A DNA stretch of 64,000 bases from NCBI RefSeq assembly GCF_001625215.2, contig NC_030381.2, positions 1,885,131 to 1,949,130 of the forward strand, read 5' to 3'. The stretch comes from Daucus carota subsp. sativus (taxonomy: Eukaryota > Streptophyta > Magnoliopsida > Apiales > Apiaceae). Below the pieces are notes generated by a model, which was given only the letters and a program-made list of their open reading frames with translations, was not told the origin of the DNA and made no database searches. Below are positions 1 to 19,300 of this stretch, one piece after another. Every line of letters starts with the position of its first letter. The stretch's first letter is position 1. The position numbers were made by a program, and so were the translations under genes.

Positions 1-192
1 AAACATCCCAAATCCCCATTGCCGCAATAAGTGGACTTGATAATCATGTAAATGCCATTCGCCGAGATTAGATGTACTCTGACGGATTGTTAGCTTTTCT
101 CTTAACCCCCCGTTCCAGATTGTGGTGCTTATGTGATTAGCTTGGTCATAGAGCACAGAATTATCGACTGGGCCACAATAATCATTCGCCAT
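1..192 (-). CDS. Plant mobile domain (MAIN-like / PP7 long-form-like) protein, N-terminal exon, partial
   Basis: An open frame of 64 codons starts at an ATG at 192 (minus strand) and runs off the left edge. It begins MANDYCGPVDNSVLYDQ, followed by an IWNG motif and later HLLRQWGFGMF. This spacing (GPxDxSVLY, then IW.G, then W....V.LL...GF) is the known start of the plant mobile domain found in MAIN/MAIL proteins and in proteins annotated as serine/threonine phosphatase 7 long-form homologues. MAIN-type host genes act in meristem maintenance and transposon silencing; many copies are transposon-borne. Whether this is a host gene or a transposon-carried copy cannot be decided because the rest lies outside the window. 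The region upstream of the start is low-complexity tandem repeat. Confidence 0.7.
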   Translation of the reverse strand, partial: MANDYCGPVDNSVLYDQANHISTTIWNGGLREKLTIRQSTSNLGEWHLHDYQVHLLRQWGFGMF

Positions 193-205
193 ATCTACAA
201 ATAAA

Positions 206-1000
206 ATGAGATCATGTTATTATTCTCAACATCAACAAACCAAACTCCAAATTAAATTCCAAATCAAACTAAAATATCAAACTATTCCAAATCTATACTA
301 TCAAACTCAAAATCCAAATAAAATCCAACAAAATATTTCAAATTCACCAAATTCTACAATATCAAAGTCCAAATCAAAATCAAATTCCAACTTTTCCAAA
401 ATCTACACTATCATACTCAATATCCAACCAAAAATCCAACAAAAAAAATTCAACTTCACCAATTCTACAATATTAAACTCCAAATCACCACTATCATACT
501 CAAAAATCCAACTAAAAAACCAACAAAAAAATTTAGCATCACCAAATTCTACAATATTAAACTCCAAATCAAAATCCAACTTTTCCAAAATCTACACTAT
601 CATACTCAATATCCAACCAAAAATCCAACAAAAAATCCAAGAAAAAAAATTCAAGTTCACCAAATTCTACAATATGGCCTCTCCAAATCAAAATTAAATT
701 CCAACTTTTCCAAAATCTACACTATAATACTCAAAATTCAACAAAAATAATTCAACATCACCAAATTCTACAATATTAAACTCCAAATCAAAATCAAATT
801 CCAACTTTTCCAAAATCTACACTATCATATTCAATATCCAACCAAAAATCTAACAAAAAAAATTCAACTTCACCAAATTCTACGATATTAAACTCAAAAT
901 TAAACTAAAAATCTAAATTTTCCAAAATATACACAATCAAACCCAAAATCAAACTCAAAATTAAACTAAAAAATTCAACTTCACCAATTTCTACATACTT
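206..1000. repeat. A/C-rich degenerate tandem repeat
   Basis: Units share the cores AAATTCTACAATATTAAACT and TTTTCCAAAATCTACACTAT. The first core recurs near 348, 458, 542, 660, 761 and 871, so unit length varies between about 84 and 118 bp. The strand is almost free of G, which keeps long frames open; the 163-codon frame here is only the repeat read through and is not a gene. The array sits directly upstream of the plant-mobile-domain start at 192. Confidence 0.85.
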
Positions 1001-1891
1001 CGACCAAAAAACCCAACATCGAACAGAAAATCAAGCTAAAAAACTTAAACTTCACATACATTATTGTATATAAACATTCATAAAGCGAAATCAAATCTTA
1101 CATACAAGAAAATACAAACCTATACATACACAAATACGCACATATACATACAAATCGGACATATACATACCTCGAATTAGCTTTGAATTGCCTTGAATCG
1201 CAAGAACGTGCCTTGAATCGCCTTGAATCGCCTTTAGAATCGTGGTTATCGGTGGTGGTTAGGGTTTTCAGTTGTTATTTTCGTTGATTTTTACTTACTA
1301 TCCACGATACGCTATACAATGAAACGAAACCCGGTTCCGTTAAAAAAACCGGCTCCGCTATATGATAGAGCGTAAACCCAGAAGGAAAAAAACCGGCTCT
1401 TCTCTTACGCTCTATGATATATCGTATACGCTTTTTTAAATCGCGTATATTGTTTTAATCCTAGCCGTCCATTGCTAAATGGACGATTATAAATAAGTTG
1501 GATATATTTTAATAGTTATCCACCTTTGGTTGTGGAACAAGCCCCATTTTTAATATCTATATATAGGATATAAAAAAGGTATATTATTATTGGTGATATT
1601 TGATAAATTAATATGATTGACGGGGATTTTCGCTTAGTCACGGTTGCATCAACTATACACCAAACGAACAGAAGTGAAACGGTCGCCCTGAGGTTCTAAC
1701 TTCAAGCATCAATCCAGGTCAGCCTGTTTCTCCTTCAATATGCGTGCTTAATTAATCTATCTTATACGGTTGTTACAATTACATATAATTTTGCTTGTTT
1801 TTTCTGATTATGTACATGTTTTATCTATGTCCACCAATTGTTTGTCAAAATGCCTGACTGAAAATCCTTAACAGATTGAAAATAGAGCATC
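1001..1891. other. Intergenic region with a small hairpin and the probable leader of the RNase P gene
   Basis: 1190-1240 repeats the words CCTTGAATCG several times. 1346-1430 holds two direct copies of AAAAAACCGGCTC and an inverted pair (ATATGATAGAGCGTAA against TTACGCTCTATGATAT). From about 1640 to 1715 the sequence could be a 5' untranslated exon: a donor-like CCAG/GTCAGC at about 1717 and an acceptor CCTTAACAG at 1866-1874 would remove a leader intron just before the ATG at 1892. That splice is inferred only. Confidence 0.35.
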
Positions 1892-3486
1892 ATGGGCAGG
1901 AAAGGATCACAGAATAAGAATGTGGGTATGTTGCGTAATAGTTCAATGACACTAAGAGAAGAATCTTTGGGTAAGAAGGAAACCAATGTTAGTGCAAAGT
2001 CGATGCTGAAAGTGCAGCACTTCAAGAATGTTGCGAAATGGGCTAGTGTTGAAGCCTCAGTGCCTTCGTTAGGTGCCTTTTTCGGACACCGGTTGGCGGA
2101 TATTACTGAGGAGTTGGGGGTACCTGGTGATCCCGCGTTGTTTACTTGTCAGAGGTTTGGTTTCTTCTCTTGTTTGGTGCATTTCGATTTTAAGTTGTGG
2201 GTAGTGCATTGTGTTTTTATTTGCTTTAATTGTTCGTAGACCTGATAGGGTATACAGTTACTCTTGTGACTGTCGTAAATACACCCCATCCGTCTTCCCG
2301 TTGAGTGAACATCAACAATTTTAAACTCTTTCTTAGTGCTTTCGACAATATGCTGGTTTTGATAATGTGTACAAATAATGGTTAAGATATATGTATTGAA
2401 TAATTGTATCTGTCGTAAGTTGTTTGTTGATTTTAATGTGAAATCACAACTTCTCCAAAATCATACTTCAGGTGGTAAATTGGTGATACGGATACTCCAT
2501 ATCATCTTATTCATTGCCTCGATGTAAAATTGCTCTATGCTTTTGCCTCATGATCTAGGAATTAGGGGATAAAAGGGTTACCCAACAACCCAACCTATCC
2601 CTTTTCTGGAAACCAGACACTCCGATCCCTGTATTGGACATAATGATGCCTGCACTGTACGCCAATTCAATATTTTCACAAATTGCACTCGATTGGTGTA
2701 AAGTAACTACTTGCACAAAATCAAAGTATTAATTTTAATAACCAATACAGAAGTATTCATGTCTATATTTTTTTTTGCAAAAATGAAAATTCTAACTTAA
2801 TTTTTTTGTGTTAGATGATGAAGTTATAATGATTGAAGACCTACTGCTTTTTAACTATCCTCTGGATTATTTGCAGATGTGAATCTATTCTTCAACCCGG
2901 TTCTAATTGTACAGTTCGGATTGAAAACAACAGAGCAAAGGTACGCAAACGAAAGAAATCAAAAGCTCTCTTTCAGAACAATGTTGTCTATAAGTGCCAT
3001 TTCTGTTCACATTCTAACTTAACAAGAGGGACACCAAAAGGTCACTTGAAAGAGTTGTATCCACCAAAGGATAAAGCCCCTCCAAAACTTAAGTGTGCTA
3101 ATAGCATACTTGTTAAGGCACCTATATCAGACAGCTTGGAGGATTCTGCGGGTCATGAGAAACCTGAGGCCGCTTCAGGGAGGGACATTATGGCAAGTGC
3201 CGAGGTTGCTATGTCAGATGTGCCGAAGGATGACTTAAACGATCCTGTCACTCCGGTAGCGAGAACAGGCATGACTTTGTTGGAGGCCAGGAGCAAAAAG
3301 AGGAATAGGTCAAAATCCAAGAAAGCAACTGAATCTCAAATTAGTTCGACAGAGGCTGGAGAAACTGTCAGCGCTTCCAATAAGCGGAAGAGAAAATCTT
3401 GGACCAGTCTAAAAGAAATTGCAGAAAGCAGTAACAATTCTAATCGCAGGAATTTAACTGAATTACCTATCCCGTTCTTCATTTAA
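1892..3486 (+). CDS. RNase P Rpr2/Rpp21/SNM1-domain protein
   Basis: Two coding exons, 1892-2154 and 2877-3486, join in frame (AG|A codon) to give 290 residues. The protein starts MGRKGSQNKN. The Rpr2/Rpp21 zinc ribbon is seen as two CxxC pairs, Cys86/Cys89 and Cys128/Cys131, with the intron falling inside the first pair. An alpha-helical stretch (KWASVEASVPSLGAFFGHRL) precedes it, as in other plant members. Family members are protein subunits of RNase P or MRP, which trim the 5' ends of pre-tRNA or process rRNA in the nucleus and nucleolus. The C-terminal 140 residues are lysine and serine rich (RSKKRNRSKSKK), probably nuclear targeting. Start: this ATG gives the conserved N-terminus. In Arabidopsis a gene of this family lies beside BSK8, if I remember correctly, which fits the next gene here. 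Confidence 0.88.
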
Positions 3487-4277
3487 GGTCATCTGTTTAC
3501 TGTTGACGGTTGAATGCTGCTATGCATGTTTCTTAAACGACTATATATTTTCAATACTTGCAATATCATGAATAGTTTTATCCATTAGAGAAATAAATTG
3601 AATATGTGCTAGAATTGATTATATGTTGATACGAGGATGAGAGGGCCTGAGGCAGCGAGGTCTGCTATGTTCCTCTTGAGTTGTACTCCCTCTGTCCCTC
3701 GGACGGCCTTGATACACATTTTAAAACTCTTATAATATGTAGTTTTCTAAATTATTTTAATTTTTTTTTCTAATATTCAAATATTTATAAAAAATTTAAA
3801 TTTTAGAAACAAATTATGAAATTATATTTTATATGTATCTTTAAAAATGTATCAAATAATATAAAAAAGCTGTAAAAAAATGAGAGAGACGAAGTAACTA
3901 ATATATCTCTATGTATTTTTGCATCTTGCATGTGAATGTACATATCTGTAAATTTTTAATCAGTATTAAGCAGGTAATGTAGTTCTATACAAAGATTTTG
4001 AAACTCACTCCTACCTTTCTTTCACGTGTATAACACATAAAATGATTCATACTATCCTTTACCAACTCAACAAACTCAACGAAGTAACCTATCCAATGAT
4101 TATATGAAAGGATGCTTAGCAAAACCAGACCAACAGCATCTATGAACATTGACACCATTTCTATCCATCAAAATTTGTTACTTTCTGAGACTGAAGGAAT
4201 TCAATTCTGCCTAGAGTTGAGTAGCATTGACATAATTACTGTCGTTCATAAAAAACTTGTAGTAGATGTTCCGGTTC
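3487..4277. other. Convergent intergenic region between the RNase P gene and the BSK gene
   Basis: Both flanking genes end here. It contains one Stowaway-type MITE (3686-3894) and otherwise AT-rich sequence. A 70-codon plus-strand frame at 4112 overlaps the end of BSK and shows no family features. Confidence 0.6.
3686..3894. mobile_element. Stowaway-like MITE
   Basis: The element begins CTCCCTCTGTCCCTC and ends in GAGAGAGACGAAG, an imperfect inverted repeat of the Stowaway (Tc1/mariner) terminus. It is flanked by TA on both sides (3684-3685 and 3895-3896). Length is 209 bp, AT-rich, no coding capacity. Confidence 0.65.
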
Positions 4278-11070
<6,793 letters not shown>

Positions 11071-11945
11071 CCTAGTATCAAAAATTCCAAGTTGTACTGA
11101 AGCTCACTAGATCGATCAATAACCCTGCTCACCACTTTATCAATATTGTCCAGTTATGCACAATTATCTTCTCCACTTCTCACAAACCAACCCAACTCGT
11201 AATATTAACCATATACTACAAAATGTAGACAAATTGTCAATCTCTATTATCAATTTCAGTATAAATTCACCTCATCCTGTAGTCTATCTATAAGGCCGAA
11301 TCCATAAACCTCAACCCTTTGATCATACACTACCAATACAATACCGATAAACGAAAAGAAACAAACAATCAATGTGCATATCAATAGTAATTCCTTCAAA
11401 TACAAACTACATCAGCCTACAAACCGCAAACCGAAAATTTGCAGTAATGTGACTCGTGATTAGTACTAATAAAACTACTTATTTCAACTTATCACTAAGC
11501 AGTTTCTACACTACAATGACTCATAACACACCATGTACATACACAACATACTTATCAGTTATCAAAACCCATAATTCAACCACCATGATCAACTATCAAA
11601 CCCTAATAAAACCAAAACCAACATCATTGTCAAGCACATACAACACAAACCCAGAAGTAATCAACCATAACAAACCAAATTCAACTCAAAAAAAAAAAAA
11701 AAAAAAAAAAACTTGATCAGGACATAGAAAAGTAAGCACCTTTTACTGTAGTAAAAAAAGTGGTTCTTGAAGTAGCTTGATCAGGACAAGAAAGAGAACC
11801 CAGAAAGCTTGAAGTGTGTATGTACTATATATATATGTACTTGTAAAGATGAAGATGAAAAGGATGGGAATATGCAAGTTTATACAAACAGATGGATGCA
11901 ATAAAAGAGATGGAGGAAGATAGATAGAGATGCAGGTGGATCCCA
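11071..11945 (-). promoter_or_regulatory. Probable leader and core promoter of the BSK gene
   Basis: A TATATATATA run at about 11826-11836 would serve as a TATA box for the minus strand, placing transcription start near 11795 and a long leader before the ATG at 11070. A homopolymer of about 21 A on the plus strand (11689-11710) lies inside the leader or a leader intron. Position is inferred from base composition only. Confidence 0.35.
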
Positions 11946-12146
11946 CTGTACTAAATGGAACAATGGCTTGTTTTATCGGGCTTTCTACTCGTTTTCTCTT
12001 TTTATTTTGTTTTTCGCACCGACATTTATTATGTTTTTTCCGTTAACTCAATTTATTCTAAACAAATAATACAATTTTGAAATACTTTGTGAATAATAAA
12101 CTTTTAAATTATAGTGATAATTATTTTTAAAATATAATCTATACTA

Positions 12147-13317
12147 TCTATACTATACTATAAAAAGCCAACATATGTATAATTTGTAGTCGTACAAAAT
12201 TTTGGTTTGGTACTCTCCTCTAAAACTAAAAGTCTACAAATAGATATCTATTAAACAGTTTCATATACTAAAAACACTACTTATGTATATTAATATCTTT
12301 TTAAATATAATTTATAATTAGTTAAAAAAAAAGGTGAAACTACTGTTAATAACATATATTAATACTAAAAATTACTTATAAATAAACGTATAACTAATCA
12401 TATATATACAATTTTGAATATCTTTTGTCTAAAATACATATAAATAATTAAAGACGCTACTTTTTAATTATAACATATTCTACTCGAAATTTAACACTTA
12501 CGTATTCTATTTCATTACAAACACGAGCCATTATGTAACATATGAAGATATATAAAATATGAAAATTTTGATTTAAATTGAATAATAAACTGTCACATAT
12601 TAATATAGAAAAATATTTATAGATAGATAATAAATTGTGAAAGCTAAATTTCCGTGAGGAGATATAACGAGTTGGTTAATATAATTTAACTAAAATCCAA
12701 TTCATTAATACTAAAATACTAATAAAATGGTGTTAAGAATTAAATTATAATTAATAAATTACGAATCATATACACGCCCGTGCTTTGCTTGAGGTTAAAG
12801 GTGAAAAAAATGAAACTGCTGTTAATAACAAATATTAATATTAAAAAAAATTTATAGATAAATGTATAACTAATTATAAATATACAATTTTGAATATCTT
12901 TTGTCTAAAATACATATAAATAATTAGAGACAATACTTTTTAATTATAACGTATTCTACTCGAAATTTAACTCTAACTTTTTAATTTTAACGTATTCTAC
13001 TCGAAATTTAACTCTAATGTGTTCTGTTTCATTACAAACACGAACCATTACGTAACATATGAAGATATATGAAATATGAAAATTTTGATTTAAAATTAAT
13101 TGAATAATAAACTATCACATATTAATATCAGAAAAATAATTATAGATAGATAATAAATTGTAAAAGCTAAATTTATATAATCAGTTGGTTAATATAATTT
13201 AACTAAAATCCAAATTATTAATACTAAAATACTAATAAAATGGGGTTAAGATTTAAATTATAATTAATAAATTACGAGTTATATAAGCGCCCGTGCTTTG
13301 CACGGGTTAAAGGCTAG
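12147..13317 (+). mobile_element. Non-autonomous Helitron with an internally duplicated 3' half
   Basis: The 5' end reads TCTATACTATACTATA after an A. The 3' end is a hairpin CCCGTGC-TTT-GCACGGG, then a short spacer and CTAG, followed by T: the Helitron signature (5' TC, hairpin, CTRR, A/T target). About 470 bp occur twice in tandem: roughly 12325-12795, ending in a decayed terminal hairpin (CCCGTGCTTTGCTTGAG near 12777-12793), and 12796-13317, ending in the intact one. No coding capacity. The start could be shifted to 12139 because the TCTATACTA motif is itself repeated. Confidence 0.8.
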
Positions 13318-13784
13318 TTAATCATTATAATTAAACCTATCGAAGTGCAACAATTAAGAACGCAACAGTTTTTTGATGATTTATGTCCAATAATATTATA
13401 TAAAATTTGCTAAATCCATAAATCATTCTTAGGGGGCAAAATAGTATAATGATTATTTATATTTTAAAAATTATATATTGTTTTTTATCATGTAATATTT
13501 TATATTACAAGAGAAATGCAATTTCACTACGAATTTTTTAAACTTCAACAAATAAAATTCAATATCAACAAATTGAAAATATATATACATATATGTAACT
13601 TTTATTTATTTATGTGTCTTTTTCCGTTAGAATTGTAAATATATATAATTAAATCAAATTTAAAAGATATCTTTTTCGTAAATTTGTTGAACGCATATAT
13701 TGTCTCAGTGATACTATTTACATTGTTTGAATATCATCTAAAAATAATATATTATTATTGTTTCAAATTATTATATATAAAATA
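13318..13784. other. AT-rich spacer between two Helitrons
   Basis: No frame, repeat or RNA gene is visible here. Confidence 0.5.
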
Positions 13785-14303
13785 TCTATACTATACTATA
13801 ATAAACCAACATGGGTATAATTTGTATAATTTGTAGTACAAAGTTTTAGTTATATTTTTTTGGTTTGGTACTCTTCTTTTGGTACTACAAGTCTATAAAT
13901 GTGGAGTCTATTAGTATTATAAACAGTTTCAAATACTAAAAACACTCCTAACAATACATTATCATATAATATTTTATTAAAAAAATTATAATGATGTTAT
14001 AAATAAAATTATAAATATACAATTTTGAATATCTTTTTTTAACAAGAACTTCGTATAACTCTTTTTAACTTTAACGTATTCTATTTCAATATAACCATTA
14101 CATAATCCTTTCTAACTTTAATCTTAAAAATTATTGTTGTAAAAAAAAACTAAGATTACAAAATTACGTTAAAATTCGATTGATTAGATTACTGAATATT
14201 TCAAAGGTATTACACGATCGACTATGTTTGAAAAAGATTAGAATTTTCTAATTTTCTGATTTTTAAATCTATGTGTACTAAATTCTGATTAAATGTACTA
14301 AAA

Positions 14304-14345
<42 letters not shown>

Positions 14346-14519
14346 GGTTTGTCCATTTTTAAGTAATCGGGAGAAAATATAGTCAGTTGAATATTATAAT
14401 TTAATTAAAATTCAATCCATTAATACGAAAATACTAATAAAATGATGTTAAAATTTAAATTATAAATACTAAATTACGAACTATATACCCGCCCGTGCTT
14501 CGCACGAGTTAAAAACTAG
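13785..14519 (+). mobile_element. Second non-autonomous Helitron of the same family
   Basis: The 5' end TCTATACTATACTATAATAA and the 3' end (CCCGTGC-TTC-GCACGAG hairpin, then CTAG and T) match the element at 12147, and internal stretches such as ACAATTTTGAATATCTTTT are shared. Length is 735 bp, lacking the duplicated half. It contains an (AT)n microsatellite at about 14309-14342. No coding capacity. Confidence 0.8.
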
Positions 14520-14719
14520 TATTATATAAATATGAAAATAGACGATGCAAAATCCTCCTCCAAATTACCAGAGACCGGCTGAATATAATCGATAGGAGTA
14601 TTTAGAAGTTAGCCAAATATAATCAACATGGCTCTGATTAAAATTATAGAAAGTAAAAATTAGAATTAATTTTTTTTACCTAATTTTTATAATTTTTATT
14701 GAAATTATATATATAATAT

Positions 14720-15780
14720 TCCCTCCGTTTCAATTTACATATTCACTTTCAAAAAAAAAATTGTTTCAAATTACTTGTCCAATTCAACTTTCAATGCAAA
14801 ATTATATTTCCAAAATCAATTCTACTCCGCATATCTTTTATTTATATTTCTTAGATCAATCTCACTCCACATATTTTGATGCAATTAATTTGTGAACAAC
14901 CACTTTTTTTAAAGAGATCTTTTTAAAAATACCCATCTGTAAATTTATTTTTTTAAAAATACTACCATCTTTTTCATTGTTTTTAAAAATACCTTTTCAT
15001 AAATTTTTTTTTTTCAAAAATACGATTTGCAACTTTTGCAACCTCATTTGCAAATGAAGTTGCAAATGAGTTTGCAAAAGTTGCAAATAAGGTTGCAAAA
15101 GTTGCAAATAAAAATGGAAAGTTGCAACTGTTGCAACTGCAATTGCAACTAGTTCAACTGAAAACTGTAAGTTGCAAAAGTTGCAAATGAGGTTGTAAAA
15201 GTTGCAAATGAGGTTGCAAATGAAGTTGCAACTAAAGTTGTTGCAACTTCATTTGCAACCACAGTTGCAACTAAATGCAACTGAAAATTATATATAGTTG
15301 TAAATGAGGTTGCAAAAGTTGCAAATGAGGTTGCAACTGCAGTTGCAACTTTTGCAACCTCAGTTGCAACTAAATGCAACTGAAAACTGTAAGTAACAAC
15401 ATATGTATGGTGTGCCCCTGGCGGGGCCATTAGATTACAATAGAATCAACTGAATGCAACCATATGCAACTGAATACAACCATATGCATATATATATATA
15501 TATATCGATTCCGAAAATGAGGTCGAAAATGACATTTGAAAACTGGAACTTGAAATCAGGTTGCAACACGGCTGGCGCCGCCTGTAGTTGCAAATGAGGT
15601 TGCAAAAGTTGCAAACAGTATTTTTAAAAAAAAAAATTTATGAAAAGGTATTTTTAAAAATAATTCTGGAAGATAGTATTTTTGAAAACAATAAAAGAAA
15701 AGGTAGGTAGTTTTATAGATTTCCCTTTTTTAAATTGTGTGATTTTTTTAAAGTGGAAATCTAATTTGAAACGGAGGGAG
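14720..15780. mobile_element. Composite MITE with Stowaway-like ends
   Basis: The left end TCCCTCCGTTTCAATTT and right end AAATCTAATTTGAAACGGAGGGAG are inverted copies, flanked by TA. Inside lies a second inverted layer made of TATTTTTAAAAATACC-like words (about 14930-15015 and 15625-15720). In the centre is a GTTGCAA minisatellite (15027-15620). This nesting suggests one repeat carried inside another. No transposase is encoded. Confidence 0.6.
15027..15620. repeat. GTTGCAA minisatellite
   Basis: Dozens of copies of GTTGCAA and its complement TTGCAAC are arranged as longer units such as GTTGCAAATGAGGTTGCAAA. Copies occur in both orientations, so the array can form many small hairpins. A 93-codon minus-strand frame rich in Ala, Thr and Val is the repeat read through, not a gene. 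A short (AT)n run is at about 15488-15504. Confidence 0.85.
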
Positions 15781-16376
15781 TATTAATTACTATCTTGCAT
15801 AAGAGGTCTGGGTCTGTCGATTCAATCTTCCCGCGACTCGTTCTATCCAGCATGGAAGTTCTGCTGGGTCGGGTCAGGTCCATACTTTTACATGCATGGC
15901 CTCTATTAGCACGGCCCAATTCAGTAATTTGGGAGCTACACTGAAATCCAATAATTAGCCGGGCCCATGCCCAATAGAGTTATTTCGTTAAAACAGAGTT
16001 ACCTGGATGAAAGTAAAAGATGCCTGGAAGTTGGTTGCATATTTTACAAATAAATCTTTTAAAAAACACATGTAAGGATTTTTTAATAATAAATATAATA
16101 ACAAACCTCTGTGTCCACATTGCACCAGCAATTCAACATCTTCTAAGCTTGCTGTATATAGTCTACAAAGAGAAAATGATGTCTAAATTGGCAACTACAA
16201 CCACCTTGATATACAATAAATAATCTACTTTTCACTTGCATTTCCAGACACTTGGCTAGTAATAGTACTACACTACCAATGTTAATTTGACATAAGTTTC
16301 ACCGATGTTTTCATGCTTTCAGGAGGACTGAAAGCCGACACAGGGAGCTACTCGGCCCTCAAACGCCTATCTTGCT
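15781..16376. other. Intergenic region 3' of the kinesin gene
   Basis: GC content is higher than its surroundings at 15800-15990, with two GGCCCA words (about 15913 and 15962). These words also occur in housekeeping promoters, but no gene is seen. The kinesin 3' untranslated region should lie at the right end of this interval. Confidence 0.4.
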
Positions 16377-19300
16377 TCATAAACGCCGCCTGCCGGACTT
16401 GAGTAAAGAGGATGCGCTGTTTGACTTGACTATAGAGGAACTGCCCGTTGCTGGTTTTTTAGAACCTGAATAACAGACAGAAGGGGGAAGGAATGATATT
16501 TAGATAATTGTTTATTGCTGGCAACAAGTCTGTAAAAAGTATTAGAAGATTTGCTCTTGAATTATAAAATGTTATATAACTTAATATATAGACTGGAATT
16601 TCAAAGTAATAGTTATGCATACTTGGCAAGACTTTTGTGGAGCTTCTAGATGATGACATGCGAGAAGATCCTTGTGATGGCTTTTGCGCAGGTCTTGGAA
16701 CTCTAGCTGACACACTGGACCTGGAATTCAAGCATTATAAAAATTTTAAAAAGAAGATGCATAACTTATGGACAGTAGATAAAGCACTTAATATACCTAA
16801 ATTTGAATTGAATATTATAAGTAATTCATTTAAGTATTTGACATTTTACAAAGATGAGAGGGCAGGTAAAGGGCACAAGAGTTTTCAGTTGGTTCACTAA
16901 ACTATATCAGACAAATTACCGAAAGTAATAAGATCAATTATATGTAATGCTTACTTCTCCACCGGTGGCTTTGTGCTCTCAGCTGCTGGTATTGTGCTTT
17001 CTGTTATAACCTCCGATGTTGATAGTGAAGCTTCTGGAAATAGAGTATATTCTACAATACTGGCAATTGAACCATCAGTTTCTGTTGCCATGGAGAGAAC
17101 ACCATCTGATATATCACTTAGTCTCCCCTCGGACTCTGCATCCCCAAATCCAAGGAGTTCAAAATCATCATTAGAATTATGACGTTTATGTACTGAAGGT
17201 ATTCTTGATACAACTTCTTCAGTAAGACCTAGAGTAGCGTCTATAGCAGCAGGTCGTGATAGCTGGGAAAACTCCTTGTTGTGTCTCAAGTCATCTGAAA
17301 GCCGGGATTCAGCTTCAGAATGCTTATCACTGTCCTCTGAACTCTTTTCAATATCTGAAGCTGCTTTTCCAAAAACTTTGGGACTTCTACAACCTGATAT
17401 TCTTCTGTTTGACCTTGGACTGCCTATGGAGTGTCTTCTGGGAGAGGAAGACCCATAACTAGGTAAGCTCAAAGCACGTTTCTCAGCACTTAAGTTAGTC
17501 TTAGCCAGTAGAAGGCTAATCTCCTCATCCTTACTTGCAACTGCGTCCTTCAAAATTGCAACCTATAAACATCAACAAGAAAAGGATAAAAAATTAATAT
17601 TCAGAACCCTATGCAAAGAAACTGCCAGACATATTTAGTGAGAACACATGTCTGTAGACCGTAGATCAATCAACTAACATTGTAGCCCTAAAATCTTATT
17701 TAAGTTAATTATCATGAACTGATAAAGTTAGCATTCACGAAGGGGGATATATTAACTTTTTGACGGTACGAGAGGTATTAGGATTTTGGAATGACATGCA
17801 GAGGTTTCATTTCATGATTACTTGAGCACGCAAAGGAAAGCAATAAAGCCCAGATTAAATTCTTGGACAATTCCAGCAGACTGCTCCTTTGATGGGTTTG
17901 GAATGTGTACTCTTAGGGTCTCGAAAATATGAGGGATTTGGACCTCATCAAGATTGACACCCATCACTAAGCCACCATTAGCTCTCCCACATCTCTCAAA
18001 CATAAAATTAAGTGCTTTCCACACTAGTCAATTTTCTTACATCTTCAAATTAAAACTAGCTGAAAGATTTAATACTAGTTGTATGTTTTTGTTTTTCAGT
18101 CTTCCGACATGATTGAATCTGGATAGTAAAATGCTTTCCAAGTCCAAAACCGTGTGTTCAACAATTCGATTGAACACAACGCAAACTGAATTTCGCGATA
18201 ATGCGCAAGATCTGCGATTCAAAAATGTGCGCTTTAGAGCGATTCTGAAATCATCCAAAAGGCACTAAAAGGCGCTAAAAGTGCTAAGAATTGCAAAAAG
18301 GCGCTCATAAAATAAAAAGAAGGTTAAAAGGAGAAAAAACACACTTTAGAGTTTCATCTCTCAGATCTCAGCCGCTCAGCTTTTATTCACTCAACATCAA
18401 GTCTACTAGTTGAAGATGATGGAGTAAGAGAAGAGAATTTGAAGGGCAGAAGATTGAGCTACATAACACCACAGCTTTTGAAATAGAGAACCTTATTGAT
18501 TAAGGCTTTATTATTGGCACTTTTATCATGTTATTTATGCTCTTTGTTATGTTTGAATGTCAAGAATATGTTTAGTACGGAGTATTACTTATTTGTTAGA
18601 TATGTGAGTAACTGTTTTTTGGCCAAAAGGCGCGCAATTAACGGCGCTTCGCGAGTTGCGCCTCAAATCTGGGTCTTGCGCCTTTCTAAATTGTGCGCCT
18701 TAAACAACACTGACTGCTAGAAAAATTTTGACCATCCCCATGAGATTTTCGGGAAGCAAGTTAAAGTGCTCACTTGTTTTCTAGCTTGTATTTTCTTCAA
18801 GAAATAAGATATTCAAAATAAAAACTGTCGCAGAAAATAGCAAAGTATCTAACCTGCTCCATAAGTTCTCTTACACCCCTTCCCTCTTTGTTGCTCTGAG
18901 CTGCACCTAACTCAACACCTGACACTCTCTCAGCAAACTTCAGTGTACTGATGGTTTCAGCATAGGATTCAACATCTGGATTGAGCTGTACAAACATAAG
19001 TGTCTTTGCCTGGCCACCTAGGAAATACATAATGCAAAAAGCAAGTTAGACATATAGCAATTAACAAACATATTGACCTACCATACTTTATGGTTTCGTT
19101 AAATCACATTTATAAAGAGCAATAACCCGATTCTTTCTATGTTCATCATAAATAAGAATCAATGCATAATTACCCAAAGAGCTTTGAAGAACTTGAGTTA
19201 ATTTGCTGTTTCGGTATGGCACGTGTGGACTTTTTTGTGCCAAAGCAAATATCACATCACCTAGGGCAGATAATGATTTATTTATATGTTGCGCCTCACG

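Noticed and set aside
206-697. 163-codon plus-strand ORF rich in Asn, Gln, Ser and Lys
   Set aside because: It is the A/C-rich tandem repeat read in one frame; composition is dictated by the repeat and the other strand is also open.
15149-15430. 93-codon minus-strand ORF rich in Ala, Thr and Val
   Set aside because: It is the GTTGCAA minisatellite translated; no start context or homology.
12147-15780. Possible LTR retrotransposon in the repeat island
   Set aside because: No long terminal direct repeats, primer site or polyprotein remnants; Helitron and MITE termini account for the structure.
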